From an uncultured Pseudomonadota bacterium (lineage in GTDB: Bacteria; Pseudomonadota; Gammaproteobacteria; Methylococcales; Methylomonadaceae), in assembly GCA_903904275.1 (NCBI GenBank), contig CAIVBX010000029.1, positions 1-18,957 of the forward strand: 18,957 nucleotides of DNA, in the 5' to 3' direction. How positions within the stretch are numbered: the first letter of the stretch is position 1; every line of letters begins with the position of its first letter. The translations under genes were made by a program, and so were the position numbers. Of the stretch, positions 1-7,188 are shown piece after piece. The notes under the pieces were generated by a model that saw nothing but the letters and a program-made list of their open reading frames with translations, did not search any database and was not told the origin of the DNA.

Positions 1-10
1 AAACATAAGA

Positions 11-46
11 AAACCGCTGTTTTGTAACACATAAACAGCGGTTTTT
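11..46. terminator. Rho-independent terminator, likely bidirectional
   Basis: A perfect 12-bp inverted repeat (11-22 with 33-44) encloses a 10-nt loop. It is followed on the plus strand by a T-rich run and on the minus strand by an interrupted T run. It lies directly after the stop codon of the minus-strand gene ending at 49, so it can end the nhaD-to-unknown-gene cluster. It may also stop a plus-strand transcript arriving from outside the window. Confidence 0.8.
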
Positions 47-48
47 AT

Positions 49-468
49 TTAAAATTTGCCTTCCGTAAAATCAAGCAACGTTTTCGCATTTGGCATTAAA
101 TCGCTGTCGAAAACATTTGAGGACGCACAAATTTTGTTGCGAATGACATCGTAAGCATGACGAGTAATTTCGACATTATCTTTGGATAAATTGCCATCAA
201 CCCAATGTGGAATAGGGGCATCACATAAATCACGCCCGTAGTCGAGGCATTTTTTACTGATATTTTTAGCCAGTTCATGATAATGCGCCATATCAACACT
301 GCTTTTGCTCGCTTTTGCTTTCGCAAATGCCGCATCACGTTCCACAATTTCAATGCGTAAATCTTCCAATGATTTTAAAAAGGCTCTCGCTTGGTTAATA
401 ATAAATTCGGGTTCCGATTGTGGATCGATATGAATAGTGCGTTTGCTGTGACGTTGTGCTTTTAACAC
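49..468 (-). CDS. Conserved-looking hypothetical protein, 139 aa
   Basis: I do not recognise a family. The product is soluble, with no signal peptide or membrane segment. It looks mostly helical and is rich in charged residues, with a helical run around residues 20-75 and a few cysteines. The frame can be extended to a TTG at 492 that overlaps the stop of the upstream gene. I prefer the GTG at 468 because AGGAG lies eight bases before it. The gene follows the CvfB-family gene with only about 20 bases between stop and GTG, so the two are probably co-transcribed. A strong terminator follows immediately. Coding status rests on the Shine-Dalgarno sequence, operon position and the terminator abutting the stop. 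Function unknown. Confidence 0.7.
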   Translation of the reverse strand: MLKAQRHSKRTIHIDPQSEPEFIINQARAFLKSLEDLRIEIVERDAAFAKAKASKSSVDMAHYHELAKNISKKCLDYGRDLCDAPIPHWVDGNLSKDNVEITRHAYDVIRNKICASSNVFDSDLMPNAKTLLDFTEGKF

Positions 469-488
469 TTGGTTTTCTCCTGATAAAT

Positions 489-1325
489 TCAAACATTAAC
501 CAATCTAATGGCATTTTTTTCAATTTCAATTTGTTTTTGTTTATATAACGCACCAATGGCTTGTTTAAACACTTTTTTGCTTACACCAAACAGTGCGTAA
601 ATGGTTTCGGGTTCACTTTTATCACTAACGGCAAGTTCGCCGCCATTTTCACGCAATGTTTGTAAAATAGTATCGGTCAGTGTCATTACTTTTTTATAAC
701 CAATTTCATGCAAAACCAAATCTAATTTGAAATCGTCACGAATGGTTTTGATAAAACCGTCTATTTTTTGTCCTTTTCGTAAAATTTGGAAAACTTCATT
801 TTCATAAAGTAATCCCCAAACAACATTATTCACAATCGCTTTAATGCCTAAATCGGTTTGATCTGTAATCAATAAACTGACTTTTTGTCCGACAGTAAAT
901 TGACCTGCTTCAATTTCATCGGTGACAAATTGATTTAATTTTGTTGTGGCAACGAGGCGTTCTTTTTCATCTAAGAAAATTTTGAAAAAATACCATTCAT
1001 CGACTTCCAATTCGTGATGTTGTTCGCTGAAAGGGACGAGCAAGTTTTTTGTTAAACCCCAATCTAAAAACGCACCGTAATAATTCACCGACGCGACTTT
1101 CAAATAGGCAATGTCACCGACTTGTGCGTGTGGAATTTCTGTTGTTGCAGCAAAATGTCCGTCACCATCGACAAAAACAAAGACTTCGACGCTTTCTTCT
1201 AATTCAAATTTGCGTGGTTTTTTATCAATCAATAAAACTTGGTTGCCAGATTCATCGCTCAAATAAATGCCTGAGCTATTTTGTTTGCTTACATTAAGCG
1301 TGTTTATTTTGCCGATGTTAATCAT
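489..1325 (-). CDS. CvfB-family S1 RNA-binding protein, 278 aa
   Basis: The product matches the CvfB/YitL family, which has tandem S1-type OB-fold modules and a C-terminal winged helix. An N-terminal OB module covers about residues 1-60. A typical S1 segment with the YYGAFLDWGL pattern is near residues 80-100. A further OB module lies around 140-205, and the winged helix (ending near YALFGVSKKVFKQAIGALY) covers about 215-278. Family members bind RNA and in Firmicutes affect virulence gene expression; the role in proteobacteria is not established. The gene starts 61 bases after pgpA and has its own candidate extended -10 promoter. There is no clear Shine-Dalgarno sequence before the ATG. It is probably also read from the upstream thiL-pgpA transcript. 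Confidence 0.85.
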   Translation of the reverse strand: MINIGKINTLNVSKQNSSGIYLSDESGNQVLLIDKKPRKFELEESVEVFVFVDGDGHFAATTEIPHAQVGDIAYLKVASVNYYGAFLDWGLTKNLLVPFSEQHHELEVDEWYFFKIFLDEKERLVATTKLNQFVTDEIEAGQFTVGQKVSLLITDQTDLGIKAIVNNVVWGLLYENEVFQILRKGQKIDGFIKTIRDDFKLDLVLHEIGYKKVMTLTDTILQTLRENGGELAVSDKSEPETIYALFGVSKKVFKQAIGALYKQKQIEIEKNAIRLVNV

Positions 1326-1358
1326 AGAAAAAGTGGGTTAGCGATTGAAGTGGCGCGG

Positions 1359-1367
1359 ATTGTAGCA
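1359..1367 (-). promoter_or_regulatory. Candidate extended -10 promoter for the CvfB-family gene
   Basis: Reading the minus strand, TGCTACAAT forms an extended -10 element (TG, one base, then TACAAT). It is followed by a GC-rich discriminator, CCGCGCC. It lies between pgpA and the CvfB-family start and would give a leader of roughly 25-30 nt. No good -35 box is visible, which is tolerable for an extended -10 promoter. Confidence 0.4.
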
Positions 1368-1386
1368 TAATTTTTCGCCTGGAAAT

Positions 1387-1902
1387 TTAGGATAAAAAGA
1401 ATCCACTCGATTCACAAACGGCTAAAACAGCGGCGGCAGCCAAACCTGCTAAAACATCATCAAGCATAATGCCTAAGCCGCCTTGAACGTGTTTATCTGC
1501 CCATTTGATAGGAAATGGTTTCAAAATATCGAAAAACCGAAACAATACAAATCCTAAAATAACGGCTTGCCAACTGAATGGAACAAACCACAATGTCACT
1601 AAATAACCTGCAACTTCGTCCCAAACAATGCCATTAAAATCGTGTTCACCGAGCAAATTTGCCGCATCATCACAAATTTTAATACCCACTAAAATCGATA
1701 AAATCGTCAAAACACTATAAATCGCAAATGGCATTTGTGCCAATAACAAATAAACAGGAATTGCTGCAATCGTTCCACACGTTCCTGGAGCTTTTTTGAC
1801 TAATCCAGAACCAAAACCAAAGGCTAAAAATAAAATCGGATTCGTTAAAATCGTTTTAACAGAAAGTTGATTGTTGCCGTAATGTTTAAGAAAAATGTTC
1901 AT
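1387..1902 (-). CDS. pgpA: Phosphatidylglycerophosphatase A
   Basis: PgpA is an inner-membrane enzyme that removes phosphate from phosphatidylglycerophosphate to give phosphatidylglycerol. The 171-aa length is typical of the family. Family signatures are present: the N-terminal FGSGLVKKAPGTCGT stretch (residues about 31-45), the acidic DEVAGYLVTLW segment near 95, FRFFDILKPFPI near 121-132, and GGLGIMLDDVLAGL near 141-154. Hydrophobic segments between them fit several membrane passes. The start overlaps the end of thiL by 17 bases, a gene pairing common in proteobacteria, so expression is probably coupled to thiL. Confidence 0.93.
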   Translation of the reverse strand: MNIFLKHYGNNQLSVKTILTNPILFLAFGFGSGLVKKAPGTCGTIAAIPVYLLLAQMPFAIYSVLTILSILVGIKICDDAANLLGEHDFNGIVWDEVAGYLVTLWFVPFSWQAVILGFVLFRFFDILKPFPIKWADKHVQGGLGIMLDDVLAGLAAAAVLAVCESSGFFLS

Positions 1903-2815
1903 AACCTTTTGTTGTTAATGTTGTGATTTGCTTTGCTTTTTTTAAACGCAAACCTAATTCGGATTCGATAATGCCAATTTCAGTACAATTTTCAGGTACG
2001 CTATTTTTAAATTCAGGCGAAACGGTAAAACACAATTCGTAATCATCGCCCGCCAATAAAGGCATTAAATCATCGCCTGTTTTTTCAATATAATTTTTCA
2101 CATCAGCAGAAAGCAGTAATTTGTCGAAATCTAACGTTGCACCGACGTGGCTTTGTTTCAAAATATGCCCCAAATCACTTGCTAATCCGTCCGAAATATC
2201 AATGCACGAATTCGCACAATTACGCAATGTTAAACCGATTTCAACACGCGGCATCGGCGCATGAAAACGTGCTAACGCATTTTGAGATTTAGAATCGAAA
2301 CCTTGTTTAATTTTTAATCCCAATCCTGCATCGCCTAAAAAACCTGTCATAAAAATTAAATCGCCTACTTTTGCTGTTGAACGTTTTAAGGCTTTACCTT
2401 TTGGTATAAGTCCCATTGCTTGCACAGTCAATGTTAATGCACCTTTCGTTGTGTCACCGCCAATCAAATCAACGTGATAAAGTTGTGCCAAATTCAAAAA
2501 ACCGTCTGAAAATTCGCGTAACCAATTTTCGTCAATTTTTGGTAACGTCAATGCCAACGTAACGGCTAATGGATTCGCGCCCATTGCGGCTAAATCGCTT
2601 AAATTAACAGCTAGTAATTTGTGTCCCAGTTGTTTCGGATTTGCATCGGCGAAAAAATGAACATTTTCTACCATCGTGTCAGTCGTAATCGCCAATTCAA
2701 AACCATCTGGAATCGATAACAACGCGCAATCGTCACCAATTCCTAAACGTGTTTCAGGATTTTTGAGAGCCAATTTTTTGAAAAATTTATCGATTAGTGA
2801 AAATTCCGTCAGCAT
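1886..2815 (-). CDS. thiL: Thiamine-monophosphate kinase
   Basis: ThiL uses ATP to phosphorylate thiamine monophosphate to thiamine pyrophosphate, the last step of cofactor synthesis. The 309-aa product begins with EFSLIDKFF and has the family's metal- and nucleotide-binding motifs: GIGDDCALL (residues about 25-33), TTDTMVENVHF (44-54), GGDTTKG (near 118), CIDISDGLASDLGH (near 204-217) and GDDYELCF (near 256). The start is 15 bases after rnhA, with AAGGGA just upstream. The 3' end overlaps pgpA by 17 bases. It acts in the cytoplasm and is constitutive housekeeping in related bacteria. Confidence 0.95.
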   Translation of the reverse strand: MLTEFSLIDKFFKKLALKNPETRLGIGDDCALLSIPDGFELAITTDTMVENVHFFADANPKQLGHKLLAVNLSDLAAMGANPLAVTLALTLPKIDENWLREFSDGFLNLAQLYHVDLIGGDTTKGALTLTVQAMGLIPKGKALKRSTAKVGDLIFMTGFLGDAGLGLKIKQGFDSKSQNALARFHAPMPRVEIGLTLRNCANSCIDISDGLASDLGHILKQSHVGATLDFDKLLLSADVKNYIEKTGDDLMPLLAGDDYELCFTVSPEFKNSVPENCTEIGIIESELGLRLKKAKQITTLTTKGYEHFS

Positions 2816-2830
2816 AAAAATCCCTTATTT

Positions 2831-3265
2831 TTATAATGAATCAATCCCTAAATTCGCCAACGCATCGGCGCGTTCGTTACCTTGATTACCCGAATGTCCT
2901 TTCACCCAACGCCAATCAATGGTGTGCGATTGAATTGCTAAATCCAAACGTCGCCATAAATCTTCATTTTTAACAGGTTGTTTTGCAGCGGTTTTCCAAT
3001 TTGCTTTTTTCCAATTAGGCAACCATTTTGTAATCCCGTCTAAAACGTATTTTGAATCGATGTACAAATGCACAATGCACGGTTTTTTTAACATTTCTAA
3101 TGCTGAAATTGCTGCCATTAATTCCATACGATTGTTTGTTGTGTCATGTTCACCACCATGCAATTCTTTTATCGTGTTTTTATAACGCAAGATTGCACCC
3201 CAACCGCCTTTACCAGGATTACCACGACACGCGCCATCAGTGTAAATAATTATGGGATAAATCAT
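2831..3265 (-). CDS. rnhA: Ribonuclease HI
   Basis: RNase HI cuts the RNA strand of RNA-DNA hybrids. The 144-aa protein carries the full catalytic set at the positions known from E. coli: D10 in YTDGACRGNP, E48 in NNRMEL, D70 in LYIDSKYV, H124 in KGHSG and D134 in ERADALA. The basic protrusion with several Trp and Lys residues (about 81-100) is also present. Its ATG overlaps the nhaD stop in an ATGA arrangement, suggesting translational coupling. In many gammaproteobacteria rnhA lies beside dnaQ; here dnaQ is about 5.5 kb away in another transcription unit. Confidence 0.97.
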   Translation of the reverse strand: MIYPIIIYTDGACRGNPGKGGWGAILRYKNTIKELHGGEHDTTNNRMELMAAISALEMLKKPCIVHLYIDSKYVLDGITKWLPNWKKANWKTAAKQPVKNEDLWRRLDLAIQSHTIDWRWVKGHSGNQGNERADALANLGIDSL

Positions 3266-4662
3266 AAATTAGAAAATTGTCCGTTAATTAAAAAATGTGC
3301 GGCGATACTTAAAAAATAACCGAGTAAAATTGCTGGCATCCATCGCAAATGAAAGCCAAAGGTATATTCTTTGACTTGCCCAAGTAATCCAACACCAGGT
3401 GCTGAACCAATTGAAAGTAAGCTGCCACCTACACCTAATGTTAGCGTCAACAACAACCACTGCACATTTGGAATATCAGGGTGCATACTTAAAACAGCAA
3501 ACATTAACGTTCCGTTATCAACGAATGCCGAAGATAAACCAATCATAATGTTGGCTAATGTCACGTTGATTTCACCGAACAAGAAATGCGCGATGGAATC
3601 TAAATAACCAACAAAGCCTATAGCACCAATAATCATCATCGCGCCATAAAAGAACAACAATGTATCCCAATCAATATCACTAATACTTTGGAAAATATCC
3701 AACGTTTTAGTTCTTTTTTCGATGCCTTTAAAGTGAGATTTTTCTGATTTAAGTAAGTAGTAGCTAAACATTTGCAATAACCCTAAACCTGCCATCATGC
3801 CAGCAGCGGGTGGTAATTCGAGCAATACATTTGATGAAACTGTAATAGCAAGCGTTAAAATAAACAGAAAGATAATCCGTTTGCTACCACGTCGAAGCCC
3901 AATTTTTTGTTGTGTTACATCTGGTGTTTCTTTAGGAACAGAAAAATACATCATGCTGGCGGGAACTAAAAAATTAACAATACAAGGAATCATCAATGCA
4001 AAAAATTCTGAAAAGTGCAGAATTTTATGTTGCCAAACGAATAACGTTGAAATACCACCTAAAGGACTGACTGTTCCGCCAGCATTTGCTGCAATAACAA
4101 CATTGAGGCACGCAACTGCAATAAATTTGGGTTGGTCTTTTCCAACTGCAACGACAATAGCTCCCATTAACAAAGCAACGGTAAGTCCATTGATAACCAT
4201 TGAAAGTACAAACGCTAACCAACCTGTAATCCAAAATAATTGTCGGTAACTATATTGTTTGTTAAGTAATAAAATTCTCAAACCGTCAAAAATCCCGCGT
4301 TCAGTCATCGTGTTTAAATACGTCATTGATACCAAAATAAATAACAATAACTCGATGTAAGCTAATAAATTGCTTTCAAAAGCGAGTGAAGCCGTTTTTG
4401 CTTGTCCGTGCATCGCGTAATAAATACAAATAGCGAACCAAACCAAAGCAGAACTTAACACCATTGGTTTTGATTTTTTCAATTGAATAACGTCTTCTCC
4501 CATTGCAGCAATGTAAGCAATCACTGTTAATGCGGCAGCAAAATATCCGACCCAATGATTTGTTAAATTTAATTGTGTTGAAGTGGTTTCTTCAGCAAAA
4601 CTAAAAGCTGAATAAGAGAAAAGAGAAAGTAAGACAAAGAAAAAATGCGCGACTTTTTTCAT
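3262..4662 (-). CDS. nhaD: Na+/H+ antiporter of the NhaD type
   Basis: NhaD antiporters exchange internal sodium (or lithium) for protons across the inner membrane and support growth at alkaline or saline pH. The product is 466 aa from this ATG. A signal-like first helix ends at SFAEE near residue 25, followed by about a dozen hydrophobic segments. The C-terminal part carries the NhaD pattern SSAFVDNGTLMFAVL and the glycine-rich run GVGGSLLSIGSAPGVGLLG, followed by a final pair of helices. The frame continues to a TTG at 4674, but GGAA lies a suitable distance before the ATG at 4662, and the signal-like N-terminus begins there. It is first in the minus-strand cluster, and its stop overlaps the rnhA start. 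Confidence 0.9.
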   Translation of the reverse strand: MKKVAHFFFVLLSLFSYSAFSFAEETTSTQLNLTNHWVGYFAAALTVIAYIAAMGEDVIQLKKSKPMVLSSALVWFAICIYYAMHGQAKTASLAFESNLLAYIELLLFILVSMTYLNTMTERGIFDGLRILLLNKQYSYRQLFWITGWLAFVLSMVINGLTVALLMGAIVVAVGKDQPKFIAVACLNVVIAANAGGTVSPLGGISTLFVWQHKILHFSEFFALMIPCIVNFLVPASMMYFSVPKETPDVTQQKIGLRRGSKRIIFLFILTLAITVSSNVLLELPPAAGMMAGLGLLQMFSYYLLKSEKSHFKGIEKRTKTLDIFQSISDIDWDTLLFFYGAMMIIGAIGFVGYLDSIAHFLFGEINVTLANIMIGLSSAFVDNGTLMFAVLSMHPDIPNVQWLLLTLTLGVGGSLLSIGSAPGVGLLGQVKEYTFGFHLRWMPAILLGYFLSIAAHFLINGQFSNL

Positions 4663-4710
4663 GTAAAGTTCCAAAAGAAGTTAAACGATATAAATGATGT
4701 ATGTATTCTA

Positions 4711-4725
4711 ACTTCAAATTGAAGT
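4711..4725. repeat. 15-bp palindrome between nhaD and rne
   Basis: Two perfect 7-base arms, ACTTCAA and TTGAAGT, flank one central base. The right arm contains the likely -35 box of the rne promoter (4719-4724). On the minus strand the palindrome is followed directly by TAGAAT (4710-4705), a possible -10 for nhaD. The position suits an operator for a dimeric regulator affecting one or both genes. No regulator can be named from the sequence. Confidence 0.5.
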
Positions 4726-4747
4726 AAAACCGTAAGATTGTTATAGT
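4719..4747 (+). promoter_or_regulatory. Likely sigma-70 promoter of rne
   Basis: The -35 hexamer TTGAAG (4719-4724) is separated by 17 bases from the -10 hexamer TATAGT (4742-4747). A TG at 4739-4740 makes it an extended -10. A GC-rich discriminator (GGCGCGG) follows, as in promoters under growth-rate or stringent control. Transcription would start near 4754, giving a leader of about 290 nt before the rne ATG. This is the best promoter match I can find in the window. Confidence 0.6.
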
Positions 4748-4754
4748 GGCGCGG

Positions 4755-5045
4755 TTTTAATGAAACGTAACATCGCCAAAGCAAAAAACAACGACAACCT
4801 TTTTGGCGACGATTAAAACAGCGACTTTGAGACGCTTTAAAGCTCAAACAGAATTTCGGGTTTTACGTTCGACCCAAGACGAACGATTTAAAAATACCTG
4901 CCTGACCTTTCGCTTGGCTAACCCGCTAAAATGACATACTCGCCTTTCGTTTTTCACGAGCAATTCGCAAAGCCGCTAACTCATAAAAACGTGCTTTTTG
5001 TTTAGTCATACGCAAATCGGCGCAGGTTATAACAGGATAAAATAC
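4755..5045 (+). promoter_or_regulatory. Long structured 5' leader of rne
   Basis: This is most of the only gene-free stretch over 300 bases (4663-5045). It holds three hairpins in series. The first is an 8-bp stem, TCGCCAAA with TTTGGCGA (4773-4780/4802-4809), with a 21-nt loop. The second is a 6-bp stem, TTTGAG with CTCAAA (4826-4831/4843-4848). The third is a 6-bp GC-rich stem, CGTTCG with CGAACG (4866-4871/4880-4885). The rest, to the AGGA ribosome site at about 5034, has no convincing gene. In E. coli a long hairpin-bearing rne leader lets RNase E control its own mRNA; the same role here is inferred from architecture only. Confidence 0.5.
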
Positions 5046-7136
5046 ATGAAAAGAATGCTTATTAACGCCTCGCAAGCAGAAGAATTGCGGGTTGCGTTGG
5101 TTGATGGAAATAAACTTTATGATTTCGATATTGAAATTCCATCAAAAGAACAGAAAAAATCTAACATTTACAAAGGAATCATCACCCACATTGAACCCAG
5201 TTTAGAAGCCGCTTTTGTAAATTACGGCGCAGAAAAACACGGTTTTTTGCCTTTCAAAGAAATTGCGCCACATTATCGTCGTCCTGTTCCTGTTCAGGTA
5301 ACGGACGATGGTGAAAAAACACGCCGTCCCGCTGTCAAAGATTTAATTCGTATTGGTCAAGAAGTCATTGTTCAAATTGAGAAAGAAGAACGTGGCAACA
5401 AAGGTGCAGCGTTGACAACTTACGTTAGTTTAGCGGGAACATATTTGGTTTTAATGCCAAATAATCCAAAAGCAGGCGGGGTTTCACGTCGAATTGAAGG
5501 CGATATGCGAAACGAATTACGCGAAGCTATGCACGCTTTAGAAATTCCTGAAAATATGGGTTTAATTGTTCGTACCGCAGGTTGTGGTAAAAATGTCGAA
5601 GAATTGCAATGGGATTTAAATTATTTGTTGCAACTTTGGGATGCAATTGACCGTTCAACACAACAACAAGCCGCGCCCTTTCTTGTTTTTCAAGAAAGTA
5701 ACGTGATTATTCGCGCGTTGCGTGACCATTTACGAAATAACATCGACGAAATTTTAATCGATGATTTAGAAGCATTTAATTTGGTTAAAAGTTTTCTCAA
5801 ACAAGTGATTCCTGATTTTTTAAGCAAAATTCGGCTTTATAAAGATTCAGTACCGCTATTTAATAAATATCATATTGAATCGCAAATTGAAGTGGCATAT
5901 AACCGCGAAGTCTCCTTGCCTTCAGGCGGTTCAATTGTGATTGACCACACAGAAGCTCTTACCTCAATTGACATCAATTCCGCGCGTGCTACAAAAGGCA
6001 GTGACATTGAAGAAACCGCGTTTAATACCAACTTAGAAGCTGCTGACGAAATTGCACGTCAATTACGTTTGCGCGATTTAGGCGGGTTATTTGTGATTGA
6101 TTTTATCGATATGGGGTCGGTCAAACATCAACGCCAAGTCGAAACGCATTTGCGTGAAGCCATAAAAATTGACCGCGCTCGCATTCAAACTGGGCGAATT
6201 TCACGTTTTGGATTGCTTGAAATGTCGCGTCAACGAATGCGTCCGTCATTAGGTGATTCGACGCAATTAGCGTGTCCACGTTGTAAAGGTCAAGGCACTA
6301 TTCGTAATGTTGAATCGGTAGCTTTGTCTGTACTTCGTATAATTGAAGAAGATGCGATGAAAAAAGGAGTTGAAAAAATTATTGCCCATTTGCCTATTGA
6401 ATGTGCAGCGTTTTTACTGAATGAAAAACGTAGCGTGATTGAACGTTTGGAAAATCGTTTAAAAGTGGGAATTGTGATTTTACCGAGCAAGCATTTAGAA
6501 ACGCCGTCTTACGAAATAGAAGTCATTCGTGAGCGTGATTATCATCCCGAAAAAGCAAGTTATTCTCAGATTAAAACCGAAATGATTCATGTACCTGAAT
6601 TTGTGCAACACGCGAAACAACAAATTCAAACAGCAAAACCCGCAGCGGTGACAGAATTCATGCACGATTCGCCTGCGCCCATGTTGAATAAAAATGAAGC
6701 GGCAATTTTAATAAAACGTTTTTGGAGTAAATTGTCAAAGTCCGCAGCAAATATCGAAATCGAAGATGATTTTGTATTGCCAGAAGGTGATTTAGATGAT
6801 GCAACAGCAAGCGTTAACGTAGAACCAACACAGAATTTAAGAAGTAAAAATAATCGTCGTAACAAAAATCAACGCAACCAAAGACATCGCAACGCAAAAC
6901 CTGTTTCAGAAGCCGTTGACGAAACGCCTGTTGTTTCGGAAAAAATTGAAAATGGGGTAATTGAATCAGGCGATTCAAATGAAAGTCAGGTTCAAGCTGT
7001 TATCGATGATGCGGTGTCTCCAGCTAGAAAAAGTCGCAATAATTTACGACGTGGACCAAATCGTCGCCGTCCGCGTAATCCTGATTACAAAAAAACGGAA
7101 AGTGAAACGGTAGAATTTATCGAAACCGTTATTTAA
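5046..7136 (+). CDS. rne: Ribonuclease E, compact form (696 aa)
   Basis: RNase E is the endonuclease that starts mRNA decay and matures rRNA and tRNA. The ATG at 5046 has AGGA eight bases upstream and gives the standard MKRMLINA start; the frame extends to a TTG at 4998, which I reject. The S1 domain covers about residues 38-130 and the RNase H-like and 5' sensor regions continue to about 280. The DNase I-like catalytic core has D309 (SIDIN) and D352 (VIDFID), matching D303 and D346 of E. coli. The zinc-link is CPRCKGQG at 410-417. The tail after about residue 540 is short and unstructured, with two Arg/Lys/Asn-rich RNA-binding patches near 600-620 and 665-685. It is far shorter than the roughly 500-residue scaffold of E. 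coli, so degradosome partners may differ. Confidence 0.95.
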   Translation: MKRMLINASQAEELRVALVDGNKLYDFDIEIPSKEQKKSNIYKGIITHIEPSLEAAFVNYGAEKHGFLPFKEIAPHYRRPVPVQVTDDGEKTRRPAVKDLIRIGQEVIVQIEKEERGNKGAALTTYVSLAGTYLVLMPNNPKAGGVSRRIEGDMRNELREAMHALEIPENMGLIVRTAGCGKNVEELQWDLNYLLQLWDAIDRSTQQQAAPFLVFQESNVIIRALRDHLRNNIDEILIDDLEAFNLVKSFLKQVIPDFLSKIRLYKDSVPLFNKYHIESQIEVAYNREVSLPSGGSIVIDHTEALTSIDINSARATKGSDIEETAFNTNLEAADEIARQLRLRDLGGLFVIDFIDMGSVKHQRQVETHLREAIKIDRARIQTGRISRFGLLEMSRQRMRPSLGDSTQLACPRCKGQGTIRNVESVALSVLRIIEEDAMKKGVEKIIAHLPIECAAFLLNEKRSVIERLENRLKVGIVILPSKHLETPSYEIEVIRERDYHPEKASYSQIKTEMIHVPEFVQHAKQQIQTAKPAAVTEFMHDSPAPMLNKNEAAILIKRFWSKLSKSAANIEIEDDFVLPEGDLDDATASVNVEPTQNLRSKNNRRNKNQRNQRHRNAKPVSEAVDETPVVSEKIENGVIESGDSNESQVQAVIDDAVSPARKSRNNLRRGPNRRRPRNPDYKKTESETVEFIETVI

Positions 7137-7144
7137 TTTTGGTG

Positions 7145-7184
7145 AAAGTGTCAAACGCCAAGTATTGATGTTTGACACTTTTTT
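7145..7184. terminator. Bidirectional terminator between rne and serC
   Basis: A perfect 12-bp inverted repeat (7145-7156 with 7170-7181) flanks a 13-nt loop. A run of six T ends the plus-strand side and AAA/TTT-rich sequence lies on the other. It sits in the 52-base gap between the converging ends of rne and serC and can serve both. Confidence 0.85.
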
Positions 7185-7188
7185 GAAT

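Noticed and set aside
469..492. TTG start for the 139-aa unknown gene, extending it by eight codons
   Set aside because: It would overlap the upstream stop, and the good AGGAG lies inside this extension, correctly spaced for the GTG at 468.
1349..1358. Ten-base sequence AGTGGCGCGG shared with 4745-4754
   Set aside because: In one place it is part of a discriminator read on the minus strand and in the other it overlaps a plus-strand -10. Two copies in opposite roles look like coincidence of GC-rich discriminators.
3226..3705. Possible overlapping genes opposite nhaD, rnhA and hisF (long antisense frames such as 3797-4249 and 13226-13705)
   Set aside because: They are antisense shadows of well-identified genes, with no motif or ribosome site to support them.
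4659..4847. 62-aa minus-strand frame upstream of nhaD
   Set aside because: It overlaps the nhaD start and both divergent promoter elements, and its Cys/Phe/Arg-rich composition is not protein-like.
4926..5009. 27-codon minus-strand frame (MTKQKARFYELAALRI...) in the rne leader
   Set aside because: No ribosome site upstream, and it lies antisense in a region better explained as the rne leader. A 24-codon plus-strand frame at 4931-5005 overlaps it and is equally unsupported.
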